Shown piece after piece: positions 1-5,677 of a stretch of 6,162 nucleotides of DNA; position 1 is the stretch's first letter, and the number at the start of each line of letters is the position of its first letter. Below the pieces are notes generated by a model that was given only the letters and a program-made list of their open reading frames with translations, did not search any database and was not told the DNA's origin. The translations under genes and the position numbers were made by a program. The stretch spans positions 1 to 6,162 of the forward strand of contig DSDZ01000384.1 in assembly GCA_011048475.1 (NCBI GenBank). Reading direction: 5' to 3'. The stretch comes from Bacteroides sp. GTDB taxonomy: Bacteria > Bacteroidota > Bacteroidia > Bacteroidales > GCA-2748055.

Positions 1-2978
1 AATCCTTTCCATGCCATGCTCATGTTGACCCCGTACATCAGCTTGGGAGTGGTTCCCCTTCCGATGATCACCCTGTCCTGGGAATTGATCACCCCGTCGC
101 CGTTATAATCCACCAGCTTCACATCTCCCGGGTAGATGGAAGCATTGTTCCTGTTGTCCATGACGGCCCAGTTGTCAATTTCCTCCCTGGACTGGAACAA
201 TCCGTCCGACATGTATCCCCACCACCTGTCGGTCCATTCACCCACCTGGTTGCTGACACGTTCGGCTTCTCTGGTGGCAAAATCGCTCTGGTCGATCAGC
301 AGGCATTTTTCCCTGTTGGCCGAGATGTTCCCGCCGATGCTGTAGATAAAATCGCCGATATTGTGGTTGTGATTGAGGCTGAATTCCACACCCCTGTTAT
401 CGTATTTGGCATAGTTCACCATCGGCATATCCGCACCGACCGTGTTCAGCACGCTTGCCGTCCTGGCGCCCAGCACATCGCTCCGCAACCTGTAGAAAAA
501 GTCAAGCGAACCTTCCAGGATCTGCCGGGGCAGGCTGAAATCAAGCCCGATGTTCGATATGGTCATCTTCTCCCAGGTAAGGGTTGGATTGGGGATGGCA
601 TCAGGATAAATCGATTTGCTCAGATTGTTCGTTGATCCGTCGAAGATATAGGGATCCGAACTCATCGAGTAAGTCTCCAGGTACTGGAAACTGCTTATCT
701 GGTCATACCCCAGCTGTCCCCAGGAAGCCCTGAATTTCAGGTTTTCCAGGAATGGTACCCGGTCGCTTAAGAAATCCTCTTCAGAGATCCGCCATCCGAT
801 TGAGGCCGAAGGGAAGAATCCCCACCTGCTGTCTTTCGGGAAAAGAGGTGAAGCATCATACCTGCTGTTCAGTTCAATCAGGTACTTGCCCTCATAGTTG
901 TAATTCAGCCTGGATACGAATCCGATTCTCCCCCCCTGTGCGGCGCTCCCGTTGTTCGTCTTGTTCAGATCGGGTCCCGCAAACAGGTAATCGATGTTGA
1001 TCGCATAATCCTGCCGCTGCGCCTCAAACCAGTTTGACTCGTTGGACAGGTATTCAAACACAGCCATGGCACTCAGATTGTGCGCATTGAACTGCCGGTT
1101 CCAGTTCAGCTGAAACTGGCTGTTGATGGCACGGTTCGAGTTATTCCTCTCTTTCACAAAGTTATAAGCAGCCGTGTACCCTGCCACCGTATAGGTTTCC
1201 GATTCCCAGTCATAATCATAATGCGCAGATTTTCTCCTGACCACCTTGACCCGGTTCTCCGTATTCAACAGCTGGACAACACCCCTGGCCTGGAAACCGA
1301 ACGGAAGATCATAGGAAAGGGAGATTTTTGCATCCCCGGTATTGATCCTGTCGTCCTTGAAACCCACAAAATCGGCTTCGGAATGGGCCAGTGGGCTCCG
1401 ATATACTGCCTTTGTGGGATCGGGCCAAGAAATCGGCTTGTACGCGGCCGCACGGAACATCCAGACATAAAACCCGATGGTGAATCCCACATTCTCCAGA
1501 TCATAAAAGGGTTCCATAGACTCCATGGGTGCCGTATAATACCTTTGATAGAGGTTCAGGTCAAGTCCCAGGTTCAGTTTATCCGTGAGTGCCACATCCA
1601 CGTTCGACCTGATGTTGTACCTGTTCAGCTTTGTATCATTGCTCTTCATCAGCGCTTCCTGGTAGAAATAATTTCCGGAAATGAAGTATTTGATCCTTTC
1701 GGTTCCTCCCCTGATGCTGATATTCTGCTGAAGTTGCGGAGCATAGTCCCGCATCGTCACATCCCACCAGTCGGTGCTGGGATACTGGGGATCAGTCCCG
1801 TCCCTGAATTTCTGTAATTGTTCATCGGTCCATTTTGCCGGCATCCCCATGTTAAGGTTTGCCACATTTTCCATGGCAGCCTGCTGGTATGCATTGACGA
1901 ATTCTGGATATTTGGTGAAATACTGCATGCTGTTGTTGCTGCTGAAGGTGACATTCACCCCCGTTGCCGTACCCCGCTTGGTGGTAACCAGGATGACCCC
2001 GTTCCCGGCCCTTGCCCCGTAGATGGCAGCAGATGCTGCATCTTTCAGAATACTGATGTTTTCAATTTCATTGGGATCGAGCCGGGTTAACGTCTGGTTG
2101 TCAGACGGCATGTTGTCGATAATGATCAGGGGTGTCCCGAAACCCCTGATGTTATAGGTGGTATGAGAAATATCCCCGGGTTGTCCGCTTCCGTTCTTTA
2201 CGTACAATCCCGGTGCCCTCCCCATCATGTTCTGAACCAGGTTGGGGACACTGATCTCCTCCAGATCGTCGGTCTTCACCGCGGTCACGCTGCCGGTCAG
2301 GTTCACTTTCTTCTGTCTTCCGTAACCGATGATCACCACCTCCTCCAATCCGACAGCATCCTCAGTCATAACAAGATCAATAACAGTCCGGCCGGCCGCT
2401 TCGATTTCCACCGGACTCATCCCCACAAAAGAAAAATGAAGGATGGCATCTTCCGGTACATTTTCCAGAGTATAGCGACCGAATTCATCCGTCACCGTAC
2501 CCATCGGGGTGCCCTTCACCACAACCGTCACCCCCGGCAAAGGATTCCCGTTATCATCCGTCACTGTCCCGGTAATTGACCTCTGCTGCATTTCCCGCTC
2601 ATTTCTTGAAAGGTAATCCGGTGCAAGGATGATTTTCCGGTCAATGATGGAATATTTCACATCCGTACCGGCAAACAAATTGTCCAGGATAACATTAATC
2701 GGCTGGTCATTTGCCGCAATGTCCACGATGCGGTCGGTGTTCAGAAGCTTCTCATTAAACAGGAAGAAAAATTCGCTTTCCTGCTCAATCCTGTCAAGAA
2801 CTGTGCTCAGTTCTGTGTCATCAAGGTTCAGGGAGAGCCTTGTTTTCTGCGAATAGGTGTCACTGGCATACGCCTGCAGTAATCCGACGATTATTAGTAA
2901 GGTAGCAATACGCATGATCAGGAAGATTTTATTCAGAGAGTGATCGCCAACACCCCTGAATGGTTTGTTTTTTTTCAT
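1..2978 (-). CDS. SusC/RagA-family TonB-dependent receptor with STN domain, partial (C-terminus beyond window)
   Basis: An uninterrupted minus-strand frame of 992 codons runs from ATG at 2978 off the left edge. It is an outer-membrane importer of glycans or other large nutrients, energised by TonB and normally paired with a SusD lipoprotein. Visible in order: a signal peptide (hydrophobic segment about residues 18-36, likely cleavage after AYA at 38); an STN domain (about 45-118), marking a signalling-type receptor that talks to FecR; a CarboxypepD_reg-like domain (about 134-205, ITGTVTD start); a TonB-box-like EEVVIIGYG (212-220); a plug (about 225-335) ending in the SusC signature AAIYGARAGNGVILVTTK; then barrel. 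DYNGDGVINSQD (957-968) is the EF-hand-like loop common near the end of SusC proteins. From family length, roughly 100-150 residues are missing. No Shine-Dalgarno is seen, as is usual in this phylum. ATG at 2915 (residue 22) is a less likely start because it shortens the leader. The substrate is unknown. Confidence 0.96.
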   Translation of the reverse strand, partial: MKKNKPFRGVGDHSLNKIFLIMRIATLLIIVGLLQAYASDTYSQKTRLSLNLDDTELSTVLDRIEQESEFFFLFNEKLLNTDRIVDIAANDQPINVILDNLFAGTDVKYSIIDRKIILAPDYLSRNEREMQQRSITGTVTDDNGNPLPGVTVVVKGTPMGTVTDEFGRYTLENVPEDAILHFSFVGMSPVEIEAAGRTVIDLVMTEDAVGLEEVVIIGYGRQKKVNLTGSVTAVKTDDLEEISVPNLVQNMMGRAPGLYVKNGSGQPGDISHTTYNIRGFGTPLIIIDNMPSDNQTLTRLDPNEIENISILKDAASAAIYGARAGNGVILVTTKRGTATGVNVTFSSNNSMQYFTKYPEFVNAYQQAAMENVANLNMGMPAKWTDEQLQKFRDGTDPQYPSTDWWDVTMRDYAPQLQQNISIRGGTERIKYFISGNYFYQEALMKSNDTKLNRYNIRSNVDVALTDKLNLGLDLNLYQRYYTAPMESMEPFYDLENVGFTIGFYVWMFRAAAYKPISWPDPTKAVYRSPLAHSEADFVGFKDDRINTGDAKISLSYDLPFGFQARGVVQLLNTENRVKVVRRKSAHYDYDWESETYTVAGYTAAYNFVKERNNSNRAINSQFQLNWNRQFNAHNLSAMAVFEYLSNESNWFEAQRQDYAINIDYLFAGPDLNKTNNGSAAQGGRIGFVSRLNYNYEGKYLIELNSRYDASPLFPKDSRWGFFPSASIGWRISEEDFLSDRVPFLENLKFRASWGQLGYDQISSFQYLETYSMSSDPYIFDGSTNNLSKSIYPDAIPNPTLTWEKMTISNIGLDFSLPRQILEGSLDFFYRLRSDVLGARTASVLNTVGADMPMVNYAKYDNRGVEFSLNHNHNIGDFIYSIGGNISANREKCLLIDQSDFATREAERVSNQVGEWTDRWWGYMSDGLFQSREEIDNWAVMDNRNNASIYPGDVKLVDYNGDGVINSQDRVIIGRGTTPKLMYGVNMSMAWKG

Positions 2979-2985
2979 AGATTTG
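2978..2985 (+). promoter_or_regulatory. Plus-strand -7 box (TAGATTTG) overlapping the susC start codon
   Basis: TAGATTTG matches the Bacteroidota -7 consensus TAnnTTTG exactly and is read away from susC. Its first base is also the last plus-strand base of the susC start codon. The -33 element is weak: only TG at 2957-2958 lies 19 bp upstream, and a TTTG at 2964-2967 is too close. Transcription would begin near 2992. The plus-strand terminator-like hairpin downstream is what makes this box worth calling. A chance match cannot be excluded. Confidence 0.45.
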
Positions 2986-2991
2986 TAAAGT

Positions 2992-3053
2992 CTTAAGTTA
3001 AAAATGTCGTTCAGATGTTTTTAGGGAAATCGTTAGCGCGATTTCCTTTTTTT
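2992..3053 (+). ncRNA. Candidate antisense small RNA opposite the susC leader
   Basis: Inferred transcript of about 60 nt, bounded by the plus-strand TAGATTTG box (2978-2985) and the plus-strand hairpin plus T-run (3025-3053). It would be fully complementary to the leader of the susC mRNA, in the gap between the anti-sigma gene and susC. Antisense RNAs in this position and orientation have been described for Bacteroides glycan-utilisation loci (the DonS type of B. fragilis), where they repress the susC operon. No open reading frame of note lies inside it. The 5' end is only an estimate from the promoter box. The call rests on two signals and position, not on a recognised RNA family. Confidence 0.45.
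3025..3053 (+). terminator. Intrinsic terminator-like hairpin, plus strand
   Basis: GGAAATCG (3025-3032) and CGATTTCC (3039-3046) form a perfect 8-bp stem with a six-base loop TTAGCG, followed at once by seven T (3047-3053). This is a terminator only for plus-strand transcription. On the minus strand the A-run precedes the stem and the sequence after it is not U-rich, so it should not stop fecR-to-susC readthrough. No plus-strand protein gene lies upstream, which suggests it ends an antisense RNA. Confidence 0.6.
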
Positions 3054-3106
3054 CTTTAAGGTCCGTTAATTGCGTTCATGGATGTGGGATTAGGTTGTCA
3101 GACATA

Positions 3107-4153
3107 TTAATTTGTTTTATATATGGTCACCACTTCCTTCTCATACGTCCCGTCCATATTCAGCTTCCTGGGTGAGATTTTATAACTGATGGGTGAAGTC
3201 ATGGCCAGCAACTTCATCACCTCCTCCAGCGAATCATCCTGGAATGTCGCCCGGAAAGAATATTTTTCAAGCTCCTCATCTGCAAGGATAACCCTGACAT
3301 TGAACCATCGCTCAATGCGGCGGGCCACATCAGCCATGGGTTCCTGCCTGAAAACCAGCTTACCTTCGGTCCATGCCGTTATCTTATCCGCATCGACAGT
3401 CTCAACCCGGTGTGACCTTTTGTCCGGCCGGTAGATACACATCTGATCAGGATGCAATTCCGTCAGCCGGACACTTTTCCCGTCAATGTTTCCGAATATA
3501 TCTATACGACCGCTGGCAAGTGTGATCCAGATCTCGGGATCGTCCGGGAAAGCCTGGACATTAAAAGAAGTGCCGCGTACGACCACACTGGCATGCTCCC
3601 CCTTCACGATAAAAGGTTTCTTTGCATCAGGAACCACATCAAAATATGCTTCCCCTGTCAGCCTTACTTCCCTGGATCTGCCCTTGAACTCGGTGGGGAA
3701 TTCCAGGTAAGACCCCCCGTTCAGCCAGCCGGTCGAACCGTCCGTCAGATGGAAGCGGGTACGTGTCCCCGGAGGTGAATAAAGTTCTGAATATGATGTT
3801 CCGGAACCGGTCGTGATATCACCTCCCCTGGTCAGCCAGAAAGTAATTACCAGCGGGATGAATAAAACTGCTGCAATCTTCTGCAGGACATTCAGGAACT
3901 GTATCGTTCCCTTTTTCTTGCGCTGCTGCCTGAAATCATCCTTTTTGATCCTGCGATAAACCTCACCCAGCAGTGCAGCCCTGTTGCAGTCTTCCAGTTT
4001 CCCCTCTTCCATCGAATCCCAGAAGCTTCGGAATTTCTCATGGATATCTTTTTCATATCTGATGTCTGAGAACCAATCGATCAGCTGATCCCTGTCACCC
4101 TTGCTTCCCTTTCCTTCGAGATACCTTTTAACAACCTCAAAATCAATTTTCAT
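3107..4153 (-). CDS. FecR-family anti-sigma factor with C-terminal DUF4974-like domain
   Basis: Inner-membrane sigma regulator of 348 residues. The cytoplasmic N-terminal part (1-85) would hold the sigma factor. One membrane segment lies at about 90-107 (IAAVLFIPLVITFWL), preceded by a basic stretch RQQRKKK. The periplasmic FecR domain (about 120-215) shows SPPGTRTRFHLTDGSTGWLN, LTGEAYFDV and the VVVRGTSFNV block typical of the family. The last part (about 265-335, from KLVFRQEPM) matches the DUF4974 region, which is STN-like and probably contacts the receptor. ATG at 4153 was chosen over an in-frame ATG at 4222: AGGA lies 9 nt upstream (4166-4163), and the longer start would translate through a terminator-like hairpin and begin about where a promoter would place the transcript start. 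It sits between its likely partner sigma gene and the STN-bearing receptor. Confidence 0.93.
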   Translation of the reverse strand: MKIDFEVVKRYLEGKGSKGDRDQLIDWFSDIRYEKDIHEKFRSFWDSMEEGKLEDCNRAALLGEVYRRIKKDDFRQQRKKKGTIQFLNVLQKIAAVLFIPLVITFWLTRGGDITTGSGTSYSELYSPPGTRTRFHLTDGSTGWLNGGSYLEFPTEFKGRSREVRLTGEAYFDVVPDAKKPFIVKGEHASVVVRGTSFNVQAFPDDPEIWITLASGRIDIFGNIDGKSVRLTELHPDQMCIYRPDKRSHRVETVDADKITAWTEGKLVFRQEPMADVARRIERWFNVRVILADEELEKYSFRATFQDDSLEEVMKLLAMTSPISYKISPRKLNMDGTYEKEVVTIYKTN

Positions 4154-4181
4154 ACTCTGTTTTCCTGTGATCGTGCAATTT

Positions 4182-4216
4182 AGAAAAGAACCCGGAAGAG
4201 TATCATGTTCTTCCGG
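4182..4216 (-). terminator. Terminator- or attenuator-like hairpin in the fecR leader
   Basis: Read on the minus strand, CCGGAAGA (4216-4209) and TCTTCCGG (4199-4192) form a perfect 8-bp stem with a nine-base loop, followed by G and a pyrimidine tract TTCTTTTCT (4190-4182). It lies after the sigma stop codon and before the fecR start, so it could end the sigma transcript, act as an attenuator, or cap the 5' end of an mRNA starting near 4220. The pyrimidine tract contains C, so termination may be partial. Confidence 0.5.
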
Positions 4217-4226
4217 ATTCATTTCA

Positions 4227-4255
4227 CAAACCTAAAGCTAAACTAAACCAACAAA
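4227..4255 (-). promoter_or_regulatory. Putative fecR promoter
   Basis: Minus-strand TAGGTTTG (4234-4227) matches the Bacteroidota -7 consensus exactly. A TTTG at 4255-4252 lies 17 bp upstream as a possible -33 element, slightly shorter than the usual spacing of about 19-21. The transcript would begin near 4220, giving fecR a leader of about 65 nt that contains the hairpin. Start-site mapping would show whether it is used in addition to readthrough from the sigma gene. Confidence 0.45.
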
Positions 4256-4390
4256 CCCTACTATGAAGGAGATGTTTCATATTTTGTTACATGGTTCCCT
4301 AAGGCGGGAATAATTCACATGATGAGGTGTAATTTAGAATAATTGTAAACAGCCTGGGATGCCCGGAACCTTTAAGATGCTGTAATGATG

Positions 4391-4969
4391 CTATTTAATG
4401 AAAAGGAAGAAAAAAAGCGTGGACAACAAGAAATCCTCACTGCTGAGGGCATCCCGCAGGAAAGCTTTCGCTTTCGACAGCTGATTGTCCACTGTCCGGA
4501 CCGAAATCCCCAGTTTCTCCGAAATCGCCTGATTGGACAATGACTCTTTCCGGCTGAGCTGAAAAATGGTTTTCTGGCGGGGAGGCAGTTTTTCGATCAG
4601 TCGCTCCGTTTTTTCCAGAAGGTCCCTGTATTCAATATCGGTAACGGTGGAAGAATCGCTGTCAAGATAACCCTCCCTGAATTTCTGAAGATGCTTCTTC
4701 TCCACCGCCAGCTTCCTGAAGTGCTTCCGTATGATATTCAAACATATGGAAAAGATCCAGGCTTCAATATCTTTTATTTCCGTCAATTTATCTCGGTCAT
4801 TCCAGAGATTGTAAAAAACATCCTGGACAGCCTCTTCCGCATCTTCTTTGCTCTTAAATGTGACCAGCGAAAATGTATAAACCTTCCTGTAGTATTTATC
4901 GAATACTTGGTCAAAAGCATCTGGATCGCCCTTTTTGAGCCTTTGGATGATATTTTCCTTTCCTTCCAT
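4391..4969 (-). CDS. ECF-type RNA polymerase sigma factor (Bacteroidetes sigma-70 family)
   Basis: A 192-residue sigma factor that directs RNA polymerase to target promoters, probably those of the adjacent receptor operon. Region 2 spans about 18-86 and includes DAEEAVQDVFYNLW (43-56), then DIEAWIFSICLNIIRKHFRK. Region 4 spans about 124-175, from LIEKLPPRQKTIFQL to the helix-turn-helix SNQAISEKLGISVRTVDNQL (145-164). Length and layout fit the class found beside FecR and SusC genes. The C-terminus ends in a hydrophobic tail (FLLSTLFFFLFIK, 180-192), which is unusual for a soluble protein but does recur in this class as far as I recall. ATG at 4969 is the first ATG of the frame; the only earlier option is TTG at 5017, which coincides with the -33 element of the putative promoter and is rejected. 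The stop is TAG at 4393-4391. The promoter position predicts a leader of only about 10 nt. Confidence 0.94.
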   Translation of the reverse strand: MEGKENIIQRLKKGDPDAFDQVFDKYYRKVYTFSLVTFKSKEDAEEAVQDVFYNLWNDRDKLTEIKDIEAWIFSICLNIIRKHFRKLAVEKKHLQKFREGYLDSDSSTVTDIEYRDLLEKTERLIEKLPPRQKTIFQLSRKESLSNQAISEKLGISVRTVDNQLSKAKAFLRDALSSEDFLLSTLFFFLFIK

Positions 4970-4980
4970 ACCCGTCCGGA

Positions 4981-5000
4981 TTGTCCAAAGATAAGGACAA
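4981..5000. repeat. Inverted repeat enclosing the sigma -7 box (operator candidate)
   Basis: TTGTCC (4981-4986) and GGACAA (4995-5000) are perfect 6-base arms around an 8-base spacer. The -7 box TATCTTTG lies almost wholly in the spacer. A dimeric repressor bound here would block the promoter. No candidate regulator gene is visible in the window. Confidence 0.4.
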
Positions 5001-5017
5001 GGTTTGGTATTTTTCAA
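4986..5017 (-). promoter_or_regulatory. Putative sigma-factor promoter
   Basis: Minus-strand TATCTTTG (4993-4986) matches TAnnTTTG exactly. TTG at 5017-5015 lies 21 bp upstream as the -33 element. The predicted start near 4979 leaves only about 10 nt before the ATG at 4969, with no recognisable Shine-Dalgarno. This pair is the best-spaced promoter in the window. Confidence 0.55.
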
Positions 5018-5028
5018 GGGGGACGGTC

Positions 5029-5074
5029 ACCGGGACTGCTTAGAGTCCGAGACCTGTTCTTTAAAGTCCCCGGT
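5029..5074. repeat. Imperfect inverted repeat upstream of the sigma promoter
   Basis: ACCGGGACT (5029-5037) pairs with AGTCCCCGGT (5065-5074) with one bulged C. A closer copy AGTCC (5044-5048) can pair instead with GGACT (5033-5037), so two alternative stems compete for the same left arm. It lies upstream of the predicted transcript start, so a DNA-level role or a remnant of an older element is more likely than a leader structure. Confidence 0.35.
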
Positions 5075-5333
5075 ATATAAACCTTTTCCACGATTTCCAC
5101 CGGTCAACGATTTGAAAATTTTACCGATAATCTAAGCATTGAGATTCCGGGGAATTTAAGAAGAAGCAGCATCGATCGAAGCACCCGTGAAATCCTTTAA
5201 TAAGCTTTGGGGAAAAGTAGAGTATTGGACATTGAACGTACTCTGCCAGATTGTAAGTATTATTCGAATTCAGGCTTATTTACAGGATTATCGGTTAGTT
5301 GAGGCATATCCAGTTAGCAGATATCTATTTTCA
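5075..5333. other. Intergenic stretch without recognised gene
   Basis: About 260 bp between the sigma promoter region and the nucleotidyltransferase remnant. Neither strand shows a convincing coding frame, RNA gene or long repeat. A TAnnnTTTG sequence (TAAGCTTTG, near 5201) has the wrong spacing for the -7 box. Base composition becomes more AT-rich here, so this is the likely zone where two regions of different history meet. Confidence 0.5.
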
Positions 5334-5341
5334 TAAATTTG
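5334..5341 (+). promoter_or_regulatory. Putative -7 box in front of the nucleotidyltransferase remnant
   Basis: TAAATTTG matches TAnnTTTG exactly and ends 4 bp before the ATG at 5346. The transcript would start at or just inside the start codon, implying leaderless translation or use of another promoter. No good -33 element is seen at the usual distance. Confidence 0.35.
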
Positions 5342-5345
5342 CAAT

Positions 5346-5677
5346 ATGAATAAACGGACTGTAAACAAACCAAGACGAATACGAAATGAAATAAAAAGTA
5401 TTGATCCTGCTGCAAAAGTTATACTCTTTGGCTCTCGAGCACGGGGAATACAAGAAATGATTCGGACTGGGATATTCTTATTCATATTAAGGAGAAGGTC
5501 ACAACTGAAATTGAAAAGGTTCTCGGATATATACAATTCGACCTTGAACCTGAAACCGGAAAGGTTTTTTTCCACATTTATTTATAATACAGGCATTTGG
5601 AGTACAAAACACAAGGTGATCCATTTTATAAAAACATTAAACAAGAAGGAATTCATTTATGGGTAAATCTTCGAAAA
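5346..5677 (+). pseudogene. MNT-type nucleotidyltransferase, broken by frameshift and stop
   Basis: The first frame, from ATG 5346, encodes 34 residues ending AKVILFGSRARG, the GS motif of minimal nucleotidyltransferases. The matching continuation, TRNDSDWDILIHIKEKV with the catalytic D-W-D (5465-5473), is in another frame. Loss of one G at about 5447/5448 (GGA-GAT to GGA-AT) explains the shift and would restore the usual GSRARGD. The second frame continues through VFFHIYL to an in-frame TAA (5585-5587), then resumes with GDPFYKNIKQEGIHL, the conserved C-terminal block of these proteins. Restored length would be about 111 residues, normal for the family. MNT proteins usually pair with a HEPN partner as an antitoxin that AMPylates it; no HEPN gene is visible here. 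The product of the first frame (to 5666) lacks the catalytic aspartates. A sequencing error could explain the indel but less readily the stop as well. Confidence 0.85.

Noticed and set aside
75..110. EF-hand or dockerin-like loop DYNGDGVINSQD as evidence of a cellulosomal or calcium-binding module
   Set aside because: A single loop of this kind is common at this place in SusC-family barrels, so it is not a separate dockerin domain.
1080..1817. Plus-strand open frame of 245 codons opposite susC
   Set aside because: It lies wholly antisense to a clear SusC reading frame, its protein shows no family pattern, and its length is explained by the codon bias of the gene beneath it. Other plus-strand frames over 136-2856 were rejected for the same reason.
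4154..4222. Longer fecR start at ATG 4222 (371 residues)
   Set aside because: The extra 23 residues are encoded by the leader hairpin and its surroundings, the start is at about the predicted transcript start, and ATG 4153 has AGGA at a suitable distance.
4970..5017. Sigma factor starting at TTG 5017 (208 residues)
   Set aside because: The TTG is better explained as the -33 element, and the extra 16 residues do not look like sigma region 2.
5288..5575. Minus-strand frame of 95 codons
   Set aside because: It is antisense to the recognisable nucleotidyltransferase remnant and shows no domain of its own.
5583..5588. TATAAT as a promoter for the DUF2867-like gene
   Set aside because: Bacteroidota promoters use TAnnTTTG, there is no -35 partner at a proper distance, and this sequence is common by chance in AT-rich DNA.
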